Shown here: positions 1 to 11,830 of the stretch, one piece after another
How the letters are laid out: the number at the start of each line of letters is the position of its first letter
How positions within the stretch are numbered: the stretch's first letter is position 1
Origin: Dryomyza anilis
Lineage: Eukaryota; Arthropoda; Insecta; Diptera; Dryomyzidae
Assembly: GCA_951804985.1 (NCBI GenBank)
Contig: OX638130.1
Span: 105,226,040-105,290,039 of the forward strand
Length of the DNA stretch: 64,000 bases
Reading direction: 5' to 3'
The notes under the pieces: generated by a model
What the model was told of the DNA's origin: nothing
What the model saw: the letters and a program-made list of their open reading frames with translations, nothing else
Database searches by the model: none
Made by a program: the position numbers and the translations under genes

Positions 1-7
1 GTGGTAT

Positions 8-330
8 TTGAACATAAGTGGTCGGATCATAGGTCACCATGGACCGATCTCGCCAATTTTTTCGCACATACAGCGTAGGTATATTAGTAATCTAAGTTAT
101 AAGTTTCATTTATCTAGCTCTTCAATTTTAAAAGTCTTAGGGATTTCAACAGACAGACAGACGGACAGACAGACGGACAGACAGACAGACGGACAGACAG
201 ACGGACAGACGGACATCGCTAAATCGACTCAGGAGGTCATGCTGATCAAGAATATATATACTTTTCCATACCGGAGATGCTTTCTTCTGGGTGTTACAAA
301 CGGCGTACCAAACTGAATATACCCTTTCAC
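8..330 (+). repeat. Dispersed fly repeat with (CAGA/CGGA) microsatellite
   Basis: Positions about 150-215 are a run of ACAG/ACGG tetranucleotides (CAGACAGACGGACAGA type). The flanks look like a common fly dispersed repeat: downstream comes sequence like ATCGCTAAATCGACTCAGGAGG and then a TATACCC / GGGTATA tail near 310-345. The open frame across it is a by-product of the tandem repeat, not a gene. I recognise the style of this repeat from other fly genomes but cannot name the family. Confidence 0.6.
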
Positions 331-346
331 TCTTAGTGTAGGGTAT

Positions 347-476
347 AATAATAAGGGTATTGTATCTACTGCGTATATGCGTATGCCGTAAAAATTATAT
401 GCTTTATAGTGTACAATATTTACGAAATACGCATATACGCAGGCGATACGAAGTGAAATGAATACCCTTAATATTT
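347..476. repeat. Imperfect palindrome (foldback/MITE-like)
   Basis: The left arm (about 350-388, AAGGGTATTGTATCTACTGC then GTATATGCGTAT) is the reverse complement of the right arm (about 424-475, ATACGCATATACGCAG then AATACCCTT) with a small internal insertion. The loop is AT-rich. It directly follows the microsatellite repeat. No coding sequence. Confidence 0.6.
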
Positions 477-1201
477 TTATAATCTTCGTAAATATATTAA
501 AATTCAATTTTAAAAATAAAATACTTTACTTTAGAAATAAGGGTCGGGCAAGGCATTGCTCAGATGTCAAAGGTTCCCTCATTAAAATGTTAAACCCATT
601 GCAAATCTACCAAATCTATTTGGTTGATCACATTACATATCACAAAATGCATTTCTGGCTTCAAAACCACATTTTTTAAAAGGTAGACCATAGAAAACTT
701 TCATGAAGGTGGATAATTACAAACAGTTACTATAGTGTCGGGACCTTTTTAAGGCAGCTCTATCAATTCAAACAGAGTTAAGAGTCCAAATTTGAACTAG
801 AACTCTGAGGGGTGCATTAGTCGAAAGAAAAATCGTAAAGGTTTTAGTCCATGTTTTGTCTTATCCAAAATATAGGATGCTCTCTGGCACCATGAAAAGT
901 TTCTTACATTATTATAGTACCACCTACATTCTTGAAAGTTTTGGTGGTATTAAATGAGTTCAATTCGACTTTCTTAGAATGCCTAACCCATCGTTCCTCT
1001 TAAATTTATTTCGTATTTGTCCGACCATAACACAAAGCTCCAATTATATGGAGTAGTTGGCCATTTCTATTCTTAAGCGTTTTGCAAATATTATACAATT
1101 CTTTTGGAATATGGAATATGTTGGAATATGTTGCGAACATTATTTTCATAGTAAACATTTGCATTATTTACTTTAATAAGAATTCGGGAAATAAACGTAA
1201 A

Positions 1202-1351
1202 ATGTCGGCACTCGCGGAGTTACTGGACAAAAAGTTGTTGACGCAGAGGAATCAAAATATTCAACAATTGTTTCGTAGGCTGCGGAAAAGTGAGGCCCAT
1301 GAATGTCTCCAAGGACTGGCGACAGTCGCCCATGCAAACAAACCTCAATAA
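1202..1351 (+). CDS. Small ORF of unknown nature (49 codons)
   Basis: From ATG 1202 the frame encodes a 49-residue, Lys/Arg/Gln-rich, likely helical peptide (begins MSALAELLDKKLLTQRNQ). Base composition is clearly richer in GC than its surroundings, which is why I list it. I do not recognise the protein. An AATAAA polyA signal follows at about 1528. The 3' flank resembles the 3' flank of Es2 (see findings), so this may be a degraded exon of a lost or partly duplicated gene. It may equally be non-coding. Confidence 0.25.
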   Translation: MSALAELLDKKLLTQRNQNIQQLFRRLRKSEAHECLQGLATVAHANKPQ

Positions 1352-2782
1352 GGCGCTTCGACGGTGACTAGTTTAGCAAAATTAACACTTACCAATGGTT
1401 TGTAATGGATTCCTACAACAAAAATTTATAACTCATTTAATTCGTGTTCACAGTTTTAACAACTAAAGCAATCGAGCAATTACTTTAATAACGATTTTAT
1501 CAAACTTTATGAAACATTTAAAACGGAAATAAAATGAGAAAAACACGATTTAAGTTTCAACAGTAACAAGTGTTGCCACATTATTTAATACAGGTGTCGT
1601 GTTTCGTGTTGCCAGTCAGTGGGTTTCGAGCTTTTTTAACCCTTGGACGTATGTTATACATGGACGTATGTTTATACACTATGAAAAAAAGTGACGCAAT
1701 ACAATTAAATAATTTTGTAATAAAACATTAAATAAAAACTACCTTATTTAATGTTTTATTACAAAATACAGTAGAGCAACAGTAGAGACCTAACATGAAA
1801 TGGTTTAATGAATTAAAATTTGGTGGTTTTGAAATTAGCTAAGGTTAAGCCTTAAAGAAACCAATTGACGAATGTATTTTATATAATATTCCTGCTTCGA
1901 CTTTTAAAATGTTTATTTATGAAAGCGCGAACGTTTGCGCTGATCCCGCTTTGAAACCAACTTCATTTTCCCGTTATATGTCCAGTAAGGGCAATTAGCC
2001 TCAATTAAAATAAACTTTTGTAAAATTCAAAACATATTATTTTGGTGAATTCGTCGAAATCGAAACTGAAAAAAAAATATGTTCGTAATCCCCATTACGA
2101 AAATCAACATTTGTCGGAAATAATCCCTATTTTCGAAATGGGAATTACGTCCGTGGGGGCAATGCGTTTGCTTTGATTTGAACGATTTTAATTCGTTTGG
2201 AAAATCAATTTGTTTAACATCGAATGTAACACCGTTTCTACTTTAATTTTATATGAAATACGATTGGAAATCAAACGAAAGTTGGAACATGGCCCAAAAA
2301 TTAAATTCTAAATTCACCCTAAAACGCAGCAAAATAATTCTAAGTTGACAAATTCTCTAGAAGTCGGCCATTTTTTTTATTTTTCAACTTTTACATTAAG
2401 GAATTTTTTATTAGGTCTAATTTTTTATTACTTTAAAAACACTTTTTATATTCTGCCGATAAAATGTAATTTATTAAGAAATTAAAAAAAATAATTTATT
2501 AACAATAAATTTTAAGAGATACATTTTGTATAATATACTTGCTCCAATTGTAAATATTTTTAACCGCTGTAAGCAAAATATACTATGCACCACTAGATGT
2601 CGCTGTCGCAATTTGCCATATTCAAGAATGTGGCAGCACTGTGCGACAACAGCTGTCTTTGACATATTATTAAAAAAAAAAAATGTTTTTCTTTCTATAG
2701 AAATCTGCGAAACGCAGTTGTAAACGTTTGTTGTAAAACAAAAATAAAAGAAACTAAATTTCATAAACATTAAAGCTTAAAT
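1352..2782. other. Intergenic, upstream of Es2
   Basis: No gene seen apart from the 1712-1767 hairpin. A palindromic patch at about 2085-2150 repeats the word CGTAAT/ATTACG. The last 150 bases (about 2600-2780) are slightly richer in GC (GTGGCAGCACTGTGCGACAA) and probably hold the Es2 promoter. No clear TATA box. Confidence 0.4.
1712..1767. repeat. Perfect 24-bp inverted repeat with 8-nt loop
   Basis: The arm 1712-1735 (ATTTTGTAATAAAACATTAA then ATAA) is exactly mirrored at 1744-1767. The arms contain AATAAA-like words on both strands. It may be a small foldback relic or a two-way polyadenylation region. Confidence 0.6.
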
Positions 2783-4464
2783 ATGTCCGAAACTCCAGGC
2801 AGCAAAGCAATTGAAAATCTCAAAAGTCTCGAAAATGCAGTGGCGCAGTTTAAGAAACCCGCAGTGACGGCCGTAAAAAAGAAGGGGAAACCCAAGATAC
2901 TCACGGAGGAAAAGTATATCGAGGTAAATTGAGACACGTTATTTCTCGTAAAACAGTTGCAGCAATAATATTTTCGTCTCATTAGGAACTCTCAAAAATT
3001 ATACAACGTGACTTCTTTCCGGATCTCGACAAATTGCGTGCCCAAAATGATTATCTGGATGCCATGGATCGCAAGGACTACACACTGATGGCGGCGATAC
3101 GAGCCAAGTACAGTGGTAGAGCGCATACGGAGCGCAGCAGATGTAAGTGGCGCATATTTAAATTAAAAAGACGTAATTTTTATATAACCCATTTTTACTT
3201 TACAGCCTTGACGCCTGCTACATTTGAGACACCTGCCAGTTTGCCCAATGCAACGCCTCGTAGCGCACAAGCCGATGGCTCTGACACACCTAAATCGACG
3301 CTCTCCACCTCCTCGCGCACTTCATCCGCAGAGGGTGGTCGAAAAAACATATCGGAGAAGCATACACTTGATTCTTTTCTGCAAGCCTACACCAGCGAAG
3401 ACAACGACAGCTTTCAGGAGATAATCGATACTGCGGACGAACGGCTGCGTCAAAAGTTTTCCGTGTACTACAACGAGGAGCGACTGTCGGCGGACAAACT
3501 TGCGCTAGCGCTAACGTTACCCAGTATTGAGAAGCAGTTTGAGGAACCGGATCCCATGCGTAAAGTGAGCAATTTAACATTTTAATTTACTAAATAATAC
3601 TAAATGAAATGTGCATCATTTTAATATAACTCTTTCTAGATTGAAACCTGGCACTACAAAAACAAGAACTCCATCATGTACATACCGGACGGCGTGCAAC
3701 TGACCGAAACCGAACGCATTGAGAACGTCAATCGCAAGCAAGTGATATATCACAACAATACACGCCTGGCCAGCAACCCATTCCCCGAGTCGAGTGCAGC
3801 AACAACAACGACGGCAAAACCTGTCGCCTCACAGGCTGTAAACGAACGTATCGGCGTCGATGGCAACAAATTAAGTGATAAAGCACCCTTGCCACAAATA
3901 CGTGGTTTTGATTTAGTTAAAACACCATCGCCACGACCCGGCGAAGCCTTTTCACCACTCATGACATGGGGTGAAATCGAAGGAACACCTTTTCGTCTCG
4001 ATGGTTCCGATACGCCAGTGCGCGCCGACTCAGGGCCATCGTTTAAAATCAATGAGAGTTCGCGACGCGAAAGCATTGCATTGGCACTCGCAGAGAAAGT
4101 TTGCGAAAAGATGCGTGCGCAGAAACAACGTGCCATGGATACGGCGCGCAAGAACATTGGTTCGCCATTTATACGCTCCAATATGGAGCGGCTGGCGTCA
4201 ATGTCACCGGCTGCACGTCGCTTGGCCACGGCAAAGTTGGGTCTGCGCACGCCGCTAATGACGCCATCGCCCTTGCACACACCCAATATGTTGGCCAAGG
4301 GAAAAACGCAGTCGAAACCAAGTTCGATTCGCGCCAAAAAGACCCCTAGCGGTGTGGCATCCGCGCCAAATACACCAAAGCAAATTAGCAGTGGAAAATC
4401 AACACTTACCGATGATTTACTGCGAATTCCAACGAAGCGACTCAAGGCCTCTGATTTCTTTTGA
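2783..4464 (+). CDS. Es2: Es2 / ESS2 (DGCR14-type) splicing factor homologue, 4 exons
   Basis: Coding exons 2783-2923, 2986-3142, 3206-3564 and 3640-4464; each junction is GT-AG and the frame closes, giving 493 residues (human ESS2 is 476). The N-terminal block LTEEKYIEELSKIIQRDFFP, then DYLDA and the central SPLMTWGEIEGTP motif, followed by an ARRLA/TP-rich basic tail, are marks of the Es2/DGCR14 family. Known role: a nuclear protein associated with the spliceosomal C complex. Introns are tiny (62, 63 and 75 nt), normal for flies. The start ATG has an upstream purine context (AAATATGT). The long single-frame stretches in exons 3 and 4 show no breaks. An AATAAA signal lies at 4536, about 70 bases after the stop. 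Function is from family knowledge; the exon model is read directly. Confidence 0.93.
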
Positions 4465-4535
4465 TTCTAATTTTTACGAACTACCTAACACTTGGAAAAT
4501 GTTATTAATACTTTATGAAAATATTACGAAGCGGA

Positions 4536-4541
4536 AATAAA
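4536..4541 (+). terminator. Es2 polyadenylation signal AATAAA
   Basis: AATAAA 72 bases after the Es2 stop codon, in GCGGAAATAAAACAAAATGC. Confidence 0.6.
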
Positions 4542-4564
4542 ACAAAATGCGATTAATTTCACAA

Positions 4565-6635
4565 CGAAAATATAACAGTTTTTTTTTATTAACGTTAATG
4601 TTAGTGTTGCCACAGTTAGTGTTGCCACATTGGCCCCCACAGATCAGTTGAGTTGGGAAAGGTTTAGCAGAGCAGTGAAAGTAATTAATACTTTTGTAAT
4701 CTAATTAAAAAATTGTTTTTCAATTAAAAATAAGTATAATTTTATTCCTATTATTTTTTATTCTTTTTAGACTACTTCCTTAATTTAAAAAAAAAACATA
4801 CTCCGCAAATAAGTAGGCTTGCATCGTTTGGCTGTCAATATCAGTACAATTTTGACAGTGATGTTGGCTGCAGAAGTGGTGGTTCTATGAGCTAAATAAT
4901 TAAAAAAAAACACTAGACGTCTAAGTCTAAGGAGTACGTTTTTAAATTATCAATCTTACTATTTTAGATTCTTTCTAATGATCTGAAAATAATCAAAGAA
5001 CAATTTAAAAATGTATTTAAAAAAGAAGACAGATTTGATTTCATTCTATTAAAGTAATCTGAAAAGTACTAAAACATTTAATATTTGATTATTTCTAATT
5101 GTAATCAAAAATTTTGATTACTAATACATTTTAAACTACATTTTTTTTTTACTCTTTAACGAAATGTTGATATTTTTTTCAGTTTAATTGACGAGTGGTT
5201 TGTGAAATTTAATTTGAAAAAAAAAAAGTTTATTAAATTTAAGGAATTTGTTAATAAACCGATTATTATGAAGAAATTATATATAAATTAACGACAAAAT
5301 TTGTCAATTAAACGGACAGTTTCTGTTGACCGTATAGTTATCACAAAAGGTTTCAATTCCGAAGCATTTTGAAAATCCCGTGACTTTGAAATAAAATCCT
5401 GCGATACCAGGATTAGCTCGAATTATTATAAGTATCAAAATAGAATGTATTGCAAATACAGCTGTGTAAAAAATACTAGTAACGGTCTTCTAATAAAATC
5501 TAAATAATTGGTTAGCCTTATGCATCAACACTTCCATAAGATATAAGTAACATAATTAAGAAGAGTGAAGTGTAATGGCTTAAAAAAATTACAAATGTTG
5601 AGTTCAGTTGTTTTTATTTTAACAAAAATTTATTTTTATTTGCGATTCCGATATTTCATTTCAGGATTTTTGGTAGTGATTTTTACTGGAATTTCGGTAT
5701 TGGAGATTGGAAGCCCTATTTTTTACCCGTTCATCAATTTAATAGAAAATTTTGTAAATTCTTTCTCTCCATTTGGTTTAGTGTAATCAATGAGACCAAT
5801 GACATTAATGATAAACTGTTAATCTTTCGAATGGTATTTAAACTTTTGAAATTTATTAACTAGATTTTATATTAGGTATTATCGTAAAACATTTCTAACA
5901 GGTCTGAACATCATCTGGATATTTCAAGTATTGTCAGAGTCGAACAAAATTTGAACTAAGCTTTAAGACTCCCAAACAACTTGATGTAACAGTTAGTTGT
6001 TAAATTCATATGGAGACACAAATCTCTCTTGACGGTTCGAGCTCAGTTCAGAACTTTTAAATATAATTCACAAATTGGTTAGTGGAAAAAATGTAGTTGG
6101 TGAGTTAAATTCTACAATGACAATATTTATTAAATTATATAGAAATCAAAATTACTCAGATATCACATAAGAAACAATTAAAAATGAATAAAAAAAATCA
6201 AAAAATACACTTTTTATATTTAGCTTTAATTCATATTTTTATTTTAATCCTAGAAATCATTAATTTACTTACTGAATTTCTAAGAAAAAGTTCAAACCTA
6301 GTTTTTTTTTTTTCAATTATAACCATAATTTTTAAACGTTACCAATACCATTCACGAAATTTATCGGTATATATATTTTTTCATCTGGTAACATCTGTAT
6401 TTTTCGTGTATGTTTTTATTTAGCTGGCAACACTTAACACTTCATTTTGGCAAAGATCCATTTCCGTTATTTTACAACCAAAATAAAACAAAAATATTTT
6501 GCATTTACAAGTTTTAATAAGTAAAAAAAGACAATAAGGGTAAAATTATAATTTATGCAATCTACAACAAATCAGCGCGCTAAGCAGAGGTATTAGTATT
6601 GTAAGAATTGTGCACCGTTTAATCAACATTTTGCT
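4565..6635. other. AT-rich intergenic DNA between Es2 and the reductases
   Basis: No gene recognised. Short ORFs at 5565-5786 and 6184-6423 are low-complexity and rich in Phe/Ile/Leu, as expected by chance in AT-rich DNA. A direct repeat GTTAGTGTTGCCACA occurs twice at about 4600-4632. The block from 6060 to 6180 resembles 41960-42170 (shared ATGTAGTTGGT and nearby AT-rich words), perhaps a degraded dispersed repeat. Confidence 0.4.
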
Positions 6636-7436
6636 CTAGTCCCAGTAGTCGACATGGTCGCCCGACTGAAACTTCTGTTCCTCCAGCACCTCCAAAAACT
6701 TTTCACACGTCTGCTCCGTGGTCAGCATTGTTTCGGTCGCACGCAATTTGGCAAAAGAATCGGCCAACGGTTTGTTAACACTTTGCTGCTGCACCATGAC
6801 CGTCATGTCAGTATCTATGCAGCCGGGGGCATAGTTCAAGATCAATGTGTTTGTGTCACTGCTTTGTTCCTCCTCCACAGCAAGTACTTTGAAATACATA
6901 TCGCGCGCTGCTTTGCCGGCGCAGTAATAACTCATGGAACCAAACGGTTCCAGGCCACACTTGGAGCTAATATTTACAATCAACTTGGGTATAGCACTGA
7001 AACGCTTTATAAACTCACAATTTAAGGCAACGGCCGAGAAAAGATTCATGTGAAAATAAGCTGTCCAATTGGCAGTGTTGGCGACATCGCGTGCATGCTT
7101 CGACACATCGCCTACGGTGCCAGCATTGTGCACTATAAACGCACGTTCAAAATCTTCAGCCTGCTCTTCTGTGCCCAATGAATCAGCGAGTATTTGGGCA
7201 AATTGCTGTTCTGTTGCTTTGGAAAGATCGACGACTACAGTGCGTACTTGCAGCGCATTGTCCAGTGCCTCAATAGAACGCTTCGTCTCGTCGAGACCCT
7301 CCTGACTACGTGCGAGCAGCATCACTACAGAGCCTGCCTTTAGTTTTTGTGCTACACGCAGTGCCATGGTTTGGCCAATACCACGAGAGGCTCCAGTGAT
7401 TAGAAAGTAAGTTTTTTTATTTAAATCTAAAACCAT
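6636..7436 (-). CDS. Sptr: Sepiapterin reductase, copy 1
   Basis: A 266-residue short-chain dehydrogenase read from ATG 7436. I chose this start because the tandem copy begins at the same point (MVLDLN) and upstream similarity breaks down. The NADPH-binding motif TGASRGIG is at residues 14-21, HNAG at 103-106, the catalytic Ser in NISS (154-158), and Tyr171-x3-Lys175 in YCAGKAARDM. The C-terminus SGDHVDYWD resembles the GAHVDFYD end of human SPR. Known reaction: NADPH-dependent reduction of 6-pyruvoyl-tetrahydropterin/sepiapterin to tetrahydrobiopterin, the cytosolic cofactor for aromatic amino acid hydroxylases and a source of fly pterin pigments. Intronless. It lies head-to-tail with a second copy 764 bp away. 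It carries a few extra residues (EQSSDTNT) near 197 relative to copy 2. Confidence 0.93.
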   Translation of the reverse strand: MVLDLNKKTYFLITGASRGIGQTMALRVAQKLKAGSVVMLLARSQEGLDETKRSIEALDNALQVRTVVVDLSKATEQQFAQILADSLGTEEQAEDFERAFIVHNAGTVGDVSKHARDVANTANWTAYFHMNLFSAVALNCEFIKRFSAIPKLIVNISSKCGLEPFGSMSYYCAGKAARDMYFKVLAVEEEQSSDTNTLILNYAPGCIDTDMTVMVQQQSVNKPLADSFAKLRATETMLTTEQTCEKFLEVLEEQKFQSGDHVDYWD

Positions 7437-8199
7437 TTTACGTATTTTTTGTATTCTCAACGTTTGCGAAAACTTTTTGGAAATTGATAAATTTTGTGCA
7501 CTTGTTGCTGGTTGAGCGCAGACTAAACGTGCTGTATTTTTTCTCTTTAGATGAAATGTTTGTTTTTATTGATTTTGTGGTACTGTGTGTTTTTCTACTA
7601 CCACTTTAAACGAATCTAGTTGTTGATTCACTACGCAAATTTTTAATGTGTTTGTTTAAAGTGTTTGTTTCTCTTTGGTCCGCGGTCAGCTGGGCGGACA
7701 AGGTGGCCATGTTCATTATTTGCAGGGATGAAATGTCGTTTGTTTAGATTCGTATTTCATATGTGAAGGGGATTTTTGCTAAATTTTTCGCAACTAGTGA
7801 TGCGAATTTTAGTCATTAAATATATGATTACTTTAAGATATCGAGTTTTTAATACCATATACCATATGTTGTCAAAATATCAGAAAAAAAATTATCCTGG
7901 TTTCGATAGAAATCAAAATGAAATTTAAATTTTATCGTATATGTATTTTGCTATTCCAGAATTCGATTTTTCCACACGATTTCGAAGTTAAAAATTTGAA
8001 TTTCAATCAAAACTGAATTTTAAAACATGCTAAAATGAAACGTTTCCGTTACTTTAAAACCATAGAAGGTTAAACTTATTTTAAACTTGTTAATTTTTTT
8101 ATTTTATTTTAAATACACAAAAAATGCACATAAATATAACAAATTTTACAACAAATCATATCATAAAACAGCACCGTACTTAGCGAGGTATATAAGTTC
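7437..8199. other. Spacer between tandem sepiapterin reductase genes
   Basis: Bases 7460-7725 are the upstream region of copy 1 and align by eye with 9000-9297 upstream of copy 2 (shared GCACTTGTTGC, GGTTGAGCG, TAGACTAAAC, GTCAGCTGGG, GCAGGG). The duplicated unit therefore included promoter sequence. Bases 7780-8100 are AT-rich with repeated GAAATTTAAATTTTATCG-like words. TTTATT at 8103-8108 reads AATAAA on the minus strand, 92 bases past the copy 2 stop, a likely polyA signal for it. Confidence 0.55.
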
Positions 8200-8985
8200 T
8201 TAATCCCAATAGTCGACATGATCGCCCGACTGAAACTTCTGCTCCTCCAGCAGCTGCACAAACTTTTCGCACGTCTGTTCCGTCGTCAGCATTGTTTGGG
8301 TAGCGCGCAACTTAGCAAACTCATCGGCCAATGGTTTGTTAACGCTCTGCTGCTGCACAATGACAGACATGTCCGTATCTATGCAACCGGGTGCATAGTT
8401 TAATACCAATGTATCATTTTCCTCCTCCAAAGCAAGCACCTTGAAGTACATATTACGCGCTGCTTTGCCGGAGCAATAGTAGGACATTGATCCAAATGGC
8501 TCTATGCCACACTTGGAGCTAATGTTTACCACTAACTTGGGCACCACACTAAAACGCTTCATAAATTCACAATTTAAGGCAACAGTTGAGAATAGATTCA
8601 TATGAAAATATTGTGCCCAGTTGTCAGTGCTGGCTGCTTCACGTGCGCGCTTCGATACATCGCCCACCGAACCGGCATTATGCACTATAAATGCACGCTC
8701 AAAGTCATCGGCCTGCTTTGTTCCCAATGAATCACCGATTATTTCAGCGAATTGCTGTTCTGTGGCCTTGGAAAGATCGACTGCAACAGTGCGCACTTGC
8801 AACTCTCTGCCAAGCGCCTCAATAGAGCTCTTCGTTTCGTCGAGACCCTGCTGGCTACGTGCGAGCAGCACCACTACAGAGCCTGCCTTTAGTTTTTGTG
8901 ACACACGCAATGCCATGGTTTGGCCTATGCCACGCGAGGCTCCAGTAATTAGAAAGTATGTTTTTTGATTTAAATCTAAAACCAT
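8200..8985 (-). CDS. Sptr: Sepiapterin reductase, copy 2
   Basis: 261 residues from ATG 8985, starting MVLDLN like copy 1. All active-site motifs are intact: TGASRGIG, HNAG, NISS, YCSGKAARNM (Tyr and Lys kept, one Ala to Ser change) and the SGDHVDYWD tail. It is very close to copy 1 across the whole length, with scattered substitutions and a short deletion around ENDTLV. Both copies are uninterrupted, so both may be functional. Same strand, spaced about 1.55 kb start to start, consistent with a tandem duplication. Either copy could have diverged in expression rather than activity. Confidence 0.93.
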   Translation of the reverse strand: MVLDLNQKTYFLITGASRGIGQTMALRVSQKLKAGSVVVLLARSQQGLDETKSSIEALGRELQVRTVAVDLSKATEQQFAEIIGDSLGTKQADDFERAFIVHNAGSVGDVSKRAREAASTDNWAQYFHMNLFSTVALNCEFMKRFSVVPKLVVNISSKCGIEPFGSMSYYCSGKAARNMYFKVLALEEENDTLVLNYAPGCIDTDMSVIVQQQSVNKPLADEFAKLRATQTMLTTEQTCEKFVQLLEEQKFQSGDHVDYWD

Positions 8986-9297
8986 TTTTGTTTTTTTTTT
9001 ATTTTGTATGCTTGGCCGTTAAAATTAAATGTTTGAGCACTTGTTGCAGGTTGAGCGTAGACTAAACCCAATGCTGCTGTATCTTTGCTGCTGTCGCTCT
9101 CTCTTTAGATTAGATTTTGTTTTCATTTATTTTATGGTACTGGTTATTTCCACACCACCTCGAAATCTGGTTGTTGACGCACTTTGTATTTCATAGAATG
9201 TTGGCATTTTTTAAAGTGTTTGTCGTGTTTGATTCTCTTTCGTCTGGTCAGCTGGGTGGTGGGGTTATCGTTTTAATGGGTTCGTTATATGCAGGGC

Positions 9298-10330
9298 TGC
9301 CAAGTTTCAAATATGTATTTGTTGTATATATATAAAGGGGGTACTTGGATGAATTTCTGGAAACAAGTAATTTCTGATTTTTGAAGGTCTTGGAGACAAT
9401 AAGTTGCTATCCCACAATGTGCCTGTTTTGAAATAAAGACATATAAATATTTGAAATGTTCGATAAATCTTAATGTTTATTTTTATTTGCTATCACTCCT
9501 AACATCCTAGATATACTTACTGCTTATCAAAATAAATTTCTAAAAAAAAAATTAAGCCCAAGTAACACATTTCAAAACATAGTCTGGATCTTTAGATTAA
9601 CATGTAACGAATATGTATCGATACGTAGAATAGAATGGCTAAGATTAGAAATCTATGTAGAAATCTGTATTGAAACTCGAAAAATACTATTCAAACTTTA
9701 AAAAAAGCTGTGTCATGGGATGAATTCTCTACATTTTTCCATTTTAATTTCGTTACGTTTCTACTGACAAACTAACGAAACTATCTCGAATTCGTGACGA
9801 AATGTGTACTTTGTTTTTCCTGGGAGTTAGCTTCTTATTTTCCATAATTGTCAAATAATGTAGATTCTATTTCTATTGGATATTATATACATTAATTCAA
9901 TATTATTCATAGGTGCTGTTATTGATATTTATTTAAAAAATTTAATTTAAAATTTAATATTAATATATAATTTAATATTATTTTAATATTATTACATTTT
10001 TAGAAAAATTGCAATCGAAATTGTATGTCTTTTTTATCCATTTGTTCGAATTATAAAATATAGCAGGTATCTTTTTAAATGTATTTTTTTTTTTTATCAA
10101 GTCTTATTTCAATATACTAATGAATGCTAATATTCCAAGATATTTGTAGAAAATTCAAATATCTTGATTTGTTTAGACAATTTTTTAATACATTTTTTTT
10201 AGGATTTTAAATATTATGATAAATATGACCATAATTTATGGGTATCAAAGGAAAAGTCTAAGGTTACAATCATAATTACTAACGTTCAAAAACGTTACGT
10301 AATATGAAATAATTGAGCATGCGATTAGAA
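9298..10330. other. AT-rich intergenic DNA
   Basis: No gene recognised. Contains long A/T runs and short repeats (TTTAATATTA words at 9940-9990). Nothing with clear ends. Confidence 0.4.
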
Positions 10331-10332
10331 TA

Positions 10333-11055
10333 ACACACATCATGTTGATGACATACATCATGTTGATGACATACATCATGTTGATGAATTCCGTTCTTCA
10401 AAACATGATACATTGTATTGAAAAACCATTCATAATATTAATGATTAACGAAGTCAATGTTATGGTAACTGTCGAAAAAGTGTTCTTCAATATGATGAAT
10501 TGTATGTGATGAATAGAATACGTTTCATCATAATAATAAACAAGAACATAAAATACAACATATTTTACTTCTTCATATAGAAGAATGTTCCAACCAAATT
10601 TAATCAAAACATTTATTTTTCGTTCATTTTTTGCCGTACTTCTCAGTTCTCATGTAGTTCTTGTATATTATTTCTTATATAATGCTTGCTCGACATGCAT
10701 AAATTAAAAATATATACAAAAAAGAATATATATATATTTTTTTTTTAAATTTTGAAATATATTTTTTCTTCGATAAATTTTTTTTTTAGAAAAAACAAAA
10801 AAAAAAATGTAATTAAATTTTTTTCTAAAAATTTTTTAAAGACATTTTTTTAAAATTATTTTCTAAAAAAAAAAAAAATATTTTTTGAAAAATTTCGTAA
10901 AAAAAAATTTAAATTATTCTTAAATATTATGATTATATTCACCAATATGACAATTTAAATTCATTGTATTGAATATTGTGTTCATGTATATAATGAATGC
11001 ATTAATTAATTCATAATATTTATGAATTAACTCATATTGATGATTTTTTTCTGTG
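10333..11055. mobile_element. Non-autonomous DNA element, ATCATNTTGATGA family, copy A
   Basis: Starts with three tandem CATCATGTTGATGACATA units (about 10338-10390) and ends near 11033-11055 with CATATTGATGATTTTTTTCT then GTGT. Inner sequence at 10380-10720, including TGCTTGCTCGACATGCATAA, reappears in reverse orientation at 27470-27765. The centre (10720-10920) is almost pure A/T. No transposase frame. Two copies in opposite orientation argue for a transposable element. Confidence 0.6.
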
Positions 11056-11099
11056 TACCTAGTAGGTACTACCTACTATGTACATTTGCACTACTATGA

Positions 11100-11830
11100 G
11101 CACTTAAAAATCCAATACGAACAAACCTTATATTTATGACACTTTTATTACTCGTTAAACATTCATATTTGACCACCAAAAAGAGTCCAAAAAGACTATT
11201 AACATGGGCTTCACGCAGATTGCCTCATACTATGATTAGGCAATAATATAATATGTCTAATATGATCTTTAGTGACAACATTGTGGTACCTTAATTAATT
11301 AATAACAATACTATGGTCCTACCATCAGGGACCGCAAATAACCTGAACTGTTTCGATCTTTGGAACCGGAACCGTTTTGAAAAATATGTGGAACCAGAGC
11401 CAGAATTGGAACCAATATATATTTTTTGATTGGAACAGAAATCGAAACCGGAACCGCTATTTTAAAAATCTTGCAATCAGAACAGGAACAGATATCCCAA
11501 TGGGTATTAGTCCATGGTGACCACATTAGGATTCCACATAATCATACTATGGTCCTCAGTGACCGTATAGCGATTTCACACACCCAATGATGTCCTGTAT
11601 AGAGGGAACCATTTTATTAGCCCAAAAACACTCATATTTATGAGACTTTTAATAGTTCTTAAACATTGATATTTAAGCACAAACAATAACCCAAATCCCG
11701 GATAGCGCGTAGCATTTTATTATTCCATAAACCTAATCATATTAATGATTTTCCTAAAACATTCATATTTTTGAGACTTTTTAGATAAATTCAAAACGAA
11801 TATGGTATAGCAATTTTATATAAACAGTAG
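11100..11830. repeat. Degenerate internal repeats and GGAACC-rich tract
   Basis: A block around 11140-11175 (ACTTTTATTACTCGTTAAAC then ATTCATATTTGA) recurs in altered form at about 11645-11680 and 11755-11790. Between them, 11335-11490 is a cryptic simple repeat of GGAACC/GAACAG hexamers. No coding support; the 71-codon minus-strand frame here follows from the hexamer repeat. Confidence 0.4.

Noticed and set aside
145..215. CRISPR-like array
   Set aside because: Tetranucleotide microsatellite without spacers, in an insect genome.
3750..4445. 231-codon minus-strand ORF
   Set aside because: Antisense shadow of Es2 exon 4; the sense frame has clear family motifs.
6654..7305. Plus-strand ORFs of 123 and 78 codons
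   Set aside because: Antisense shadows of sepiapterin reductase copy 1.
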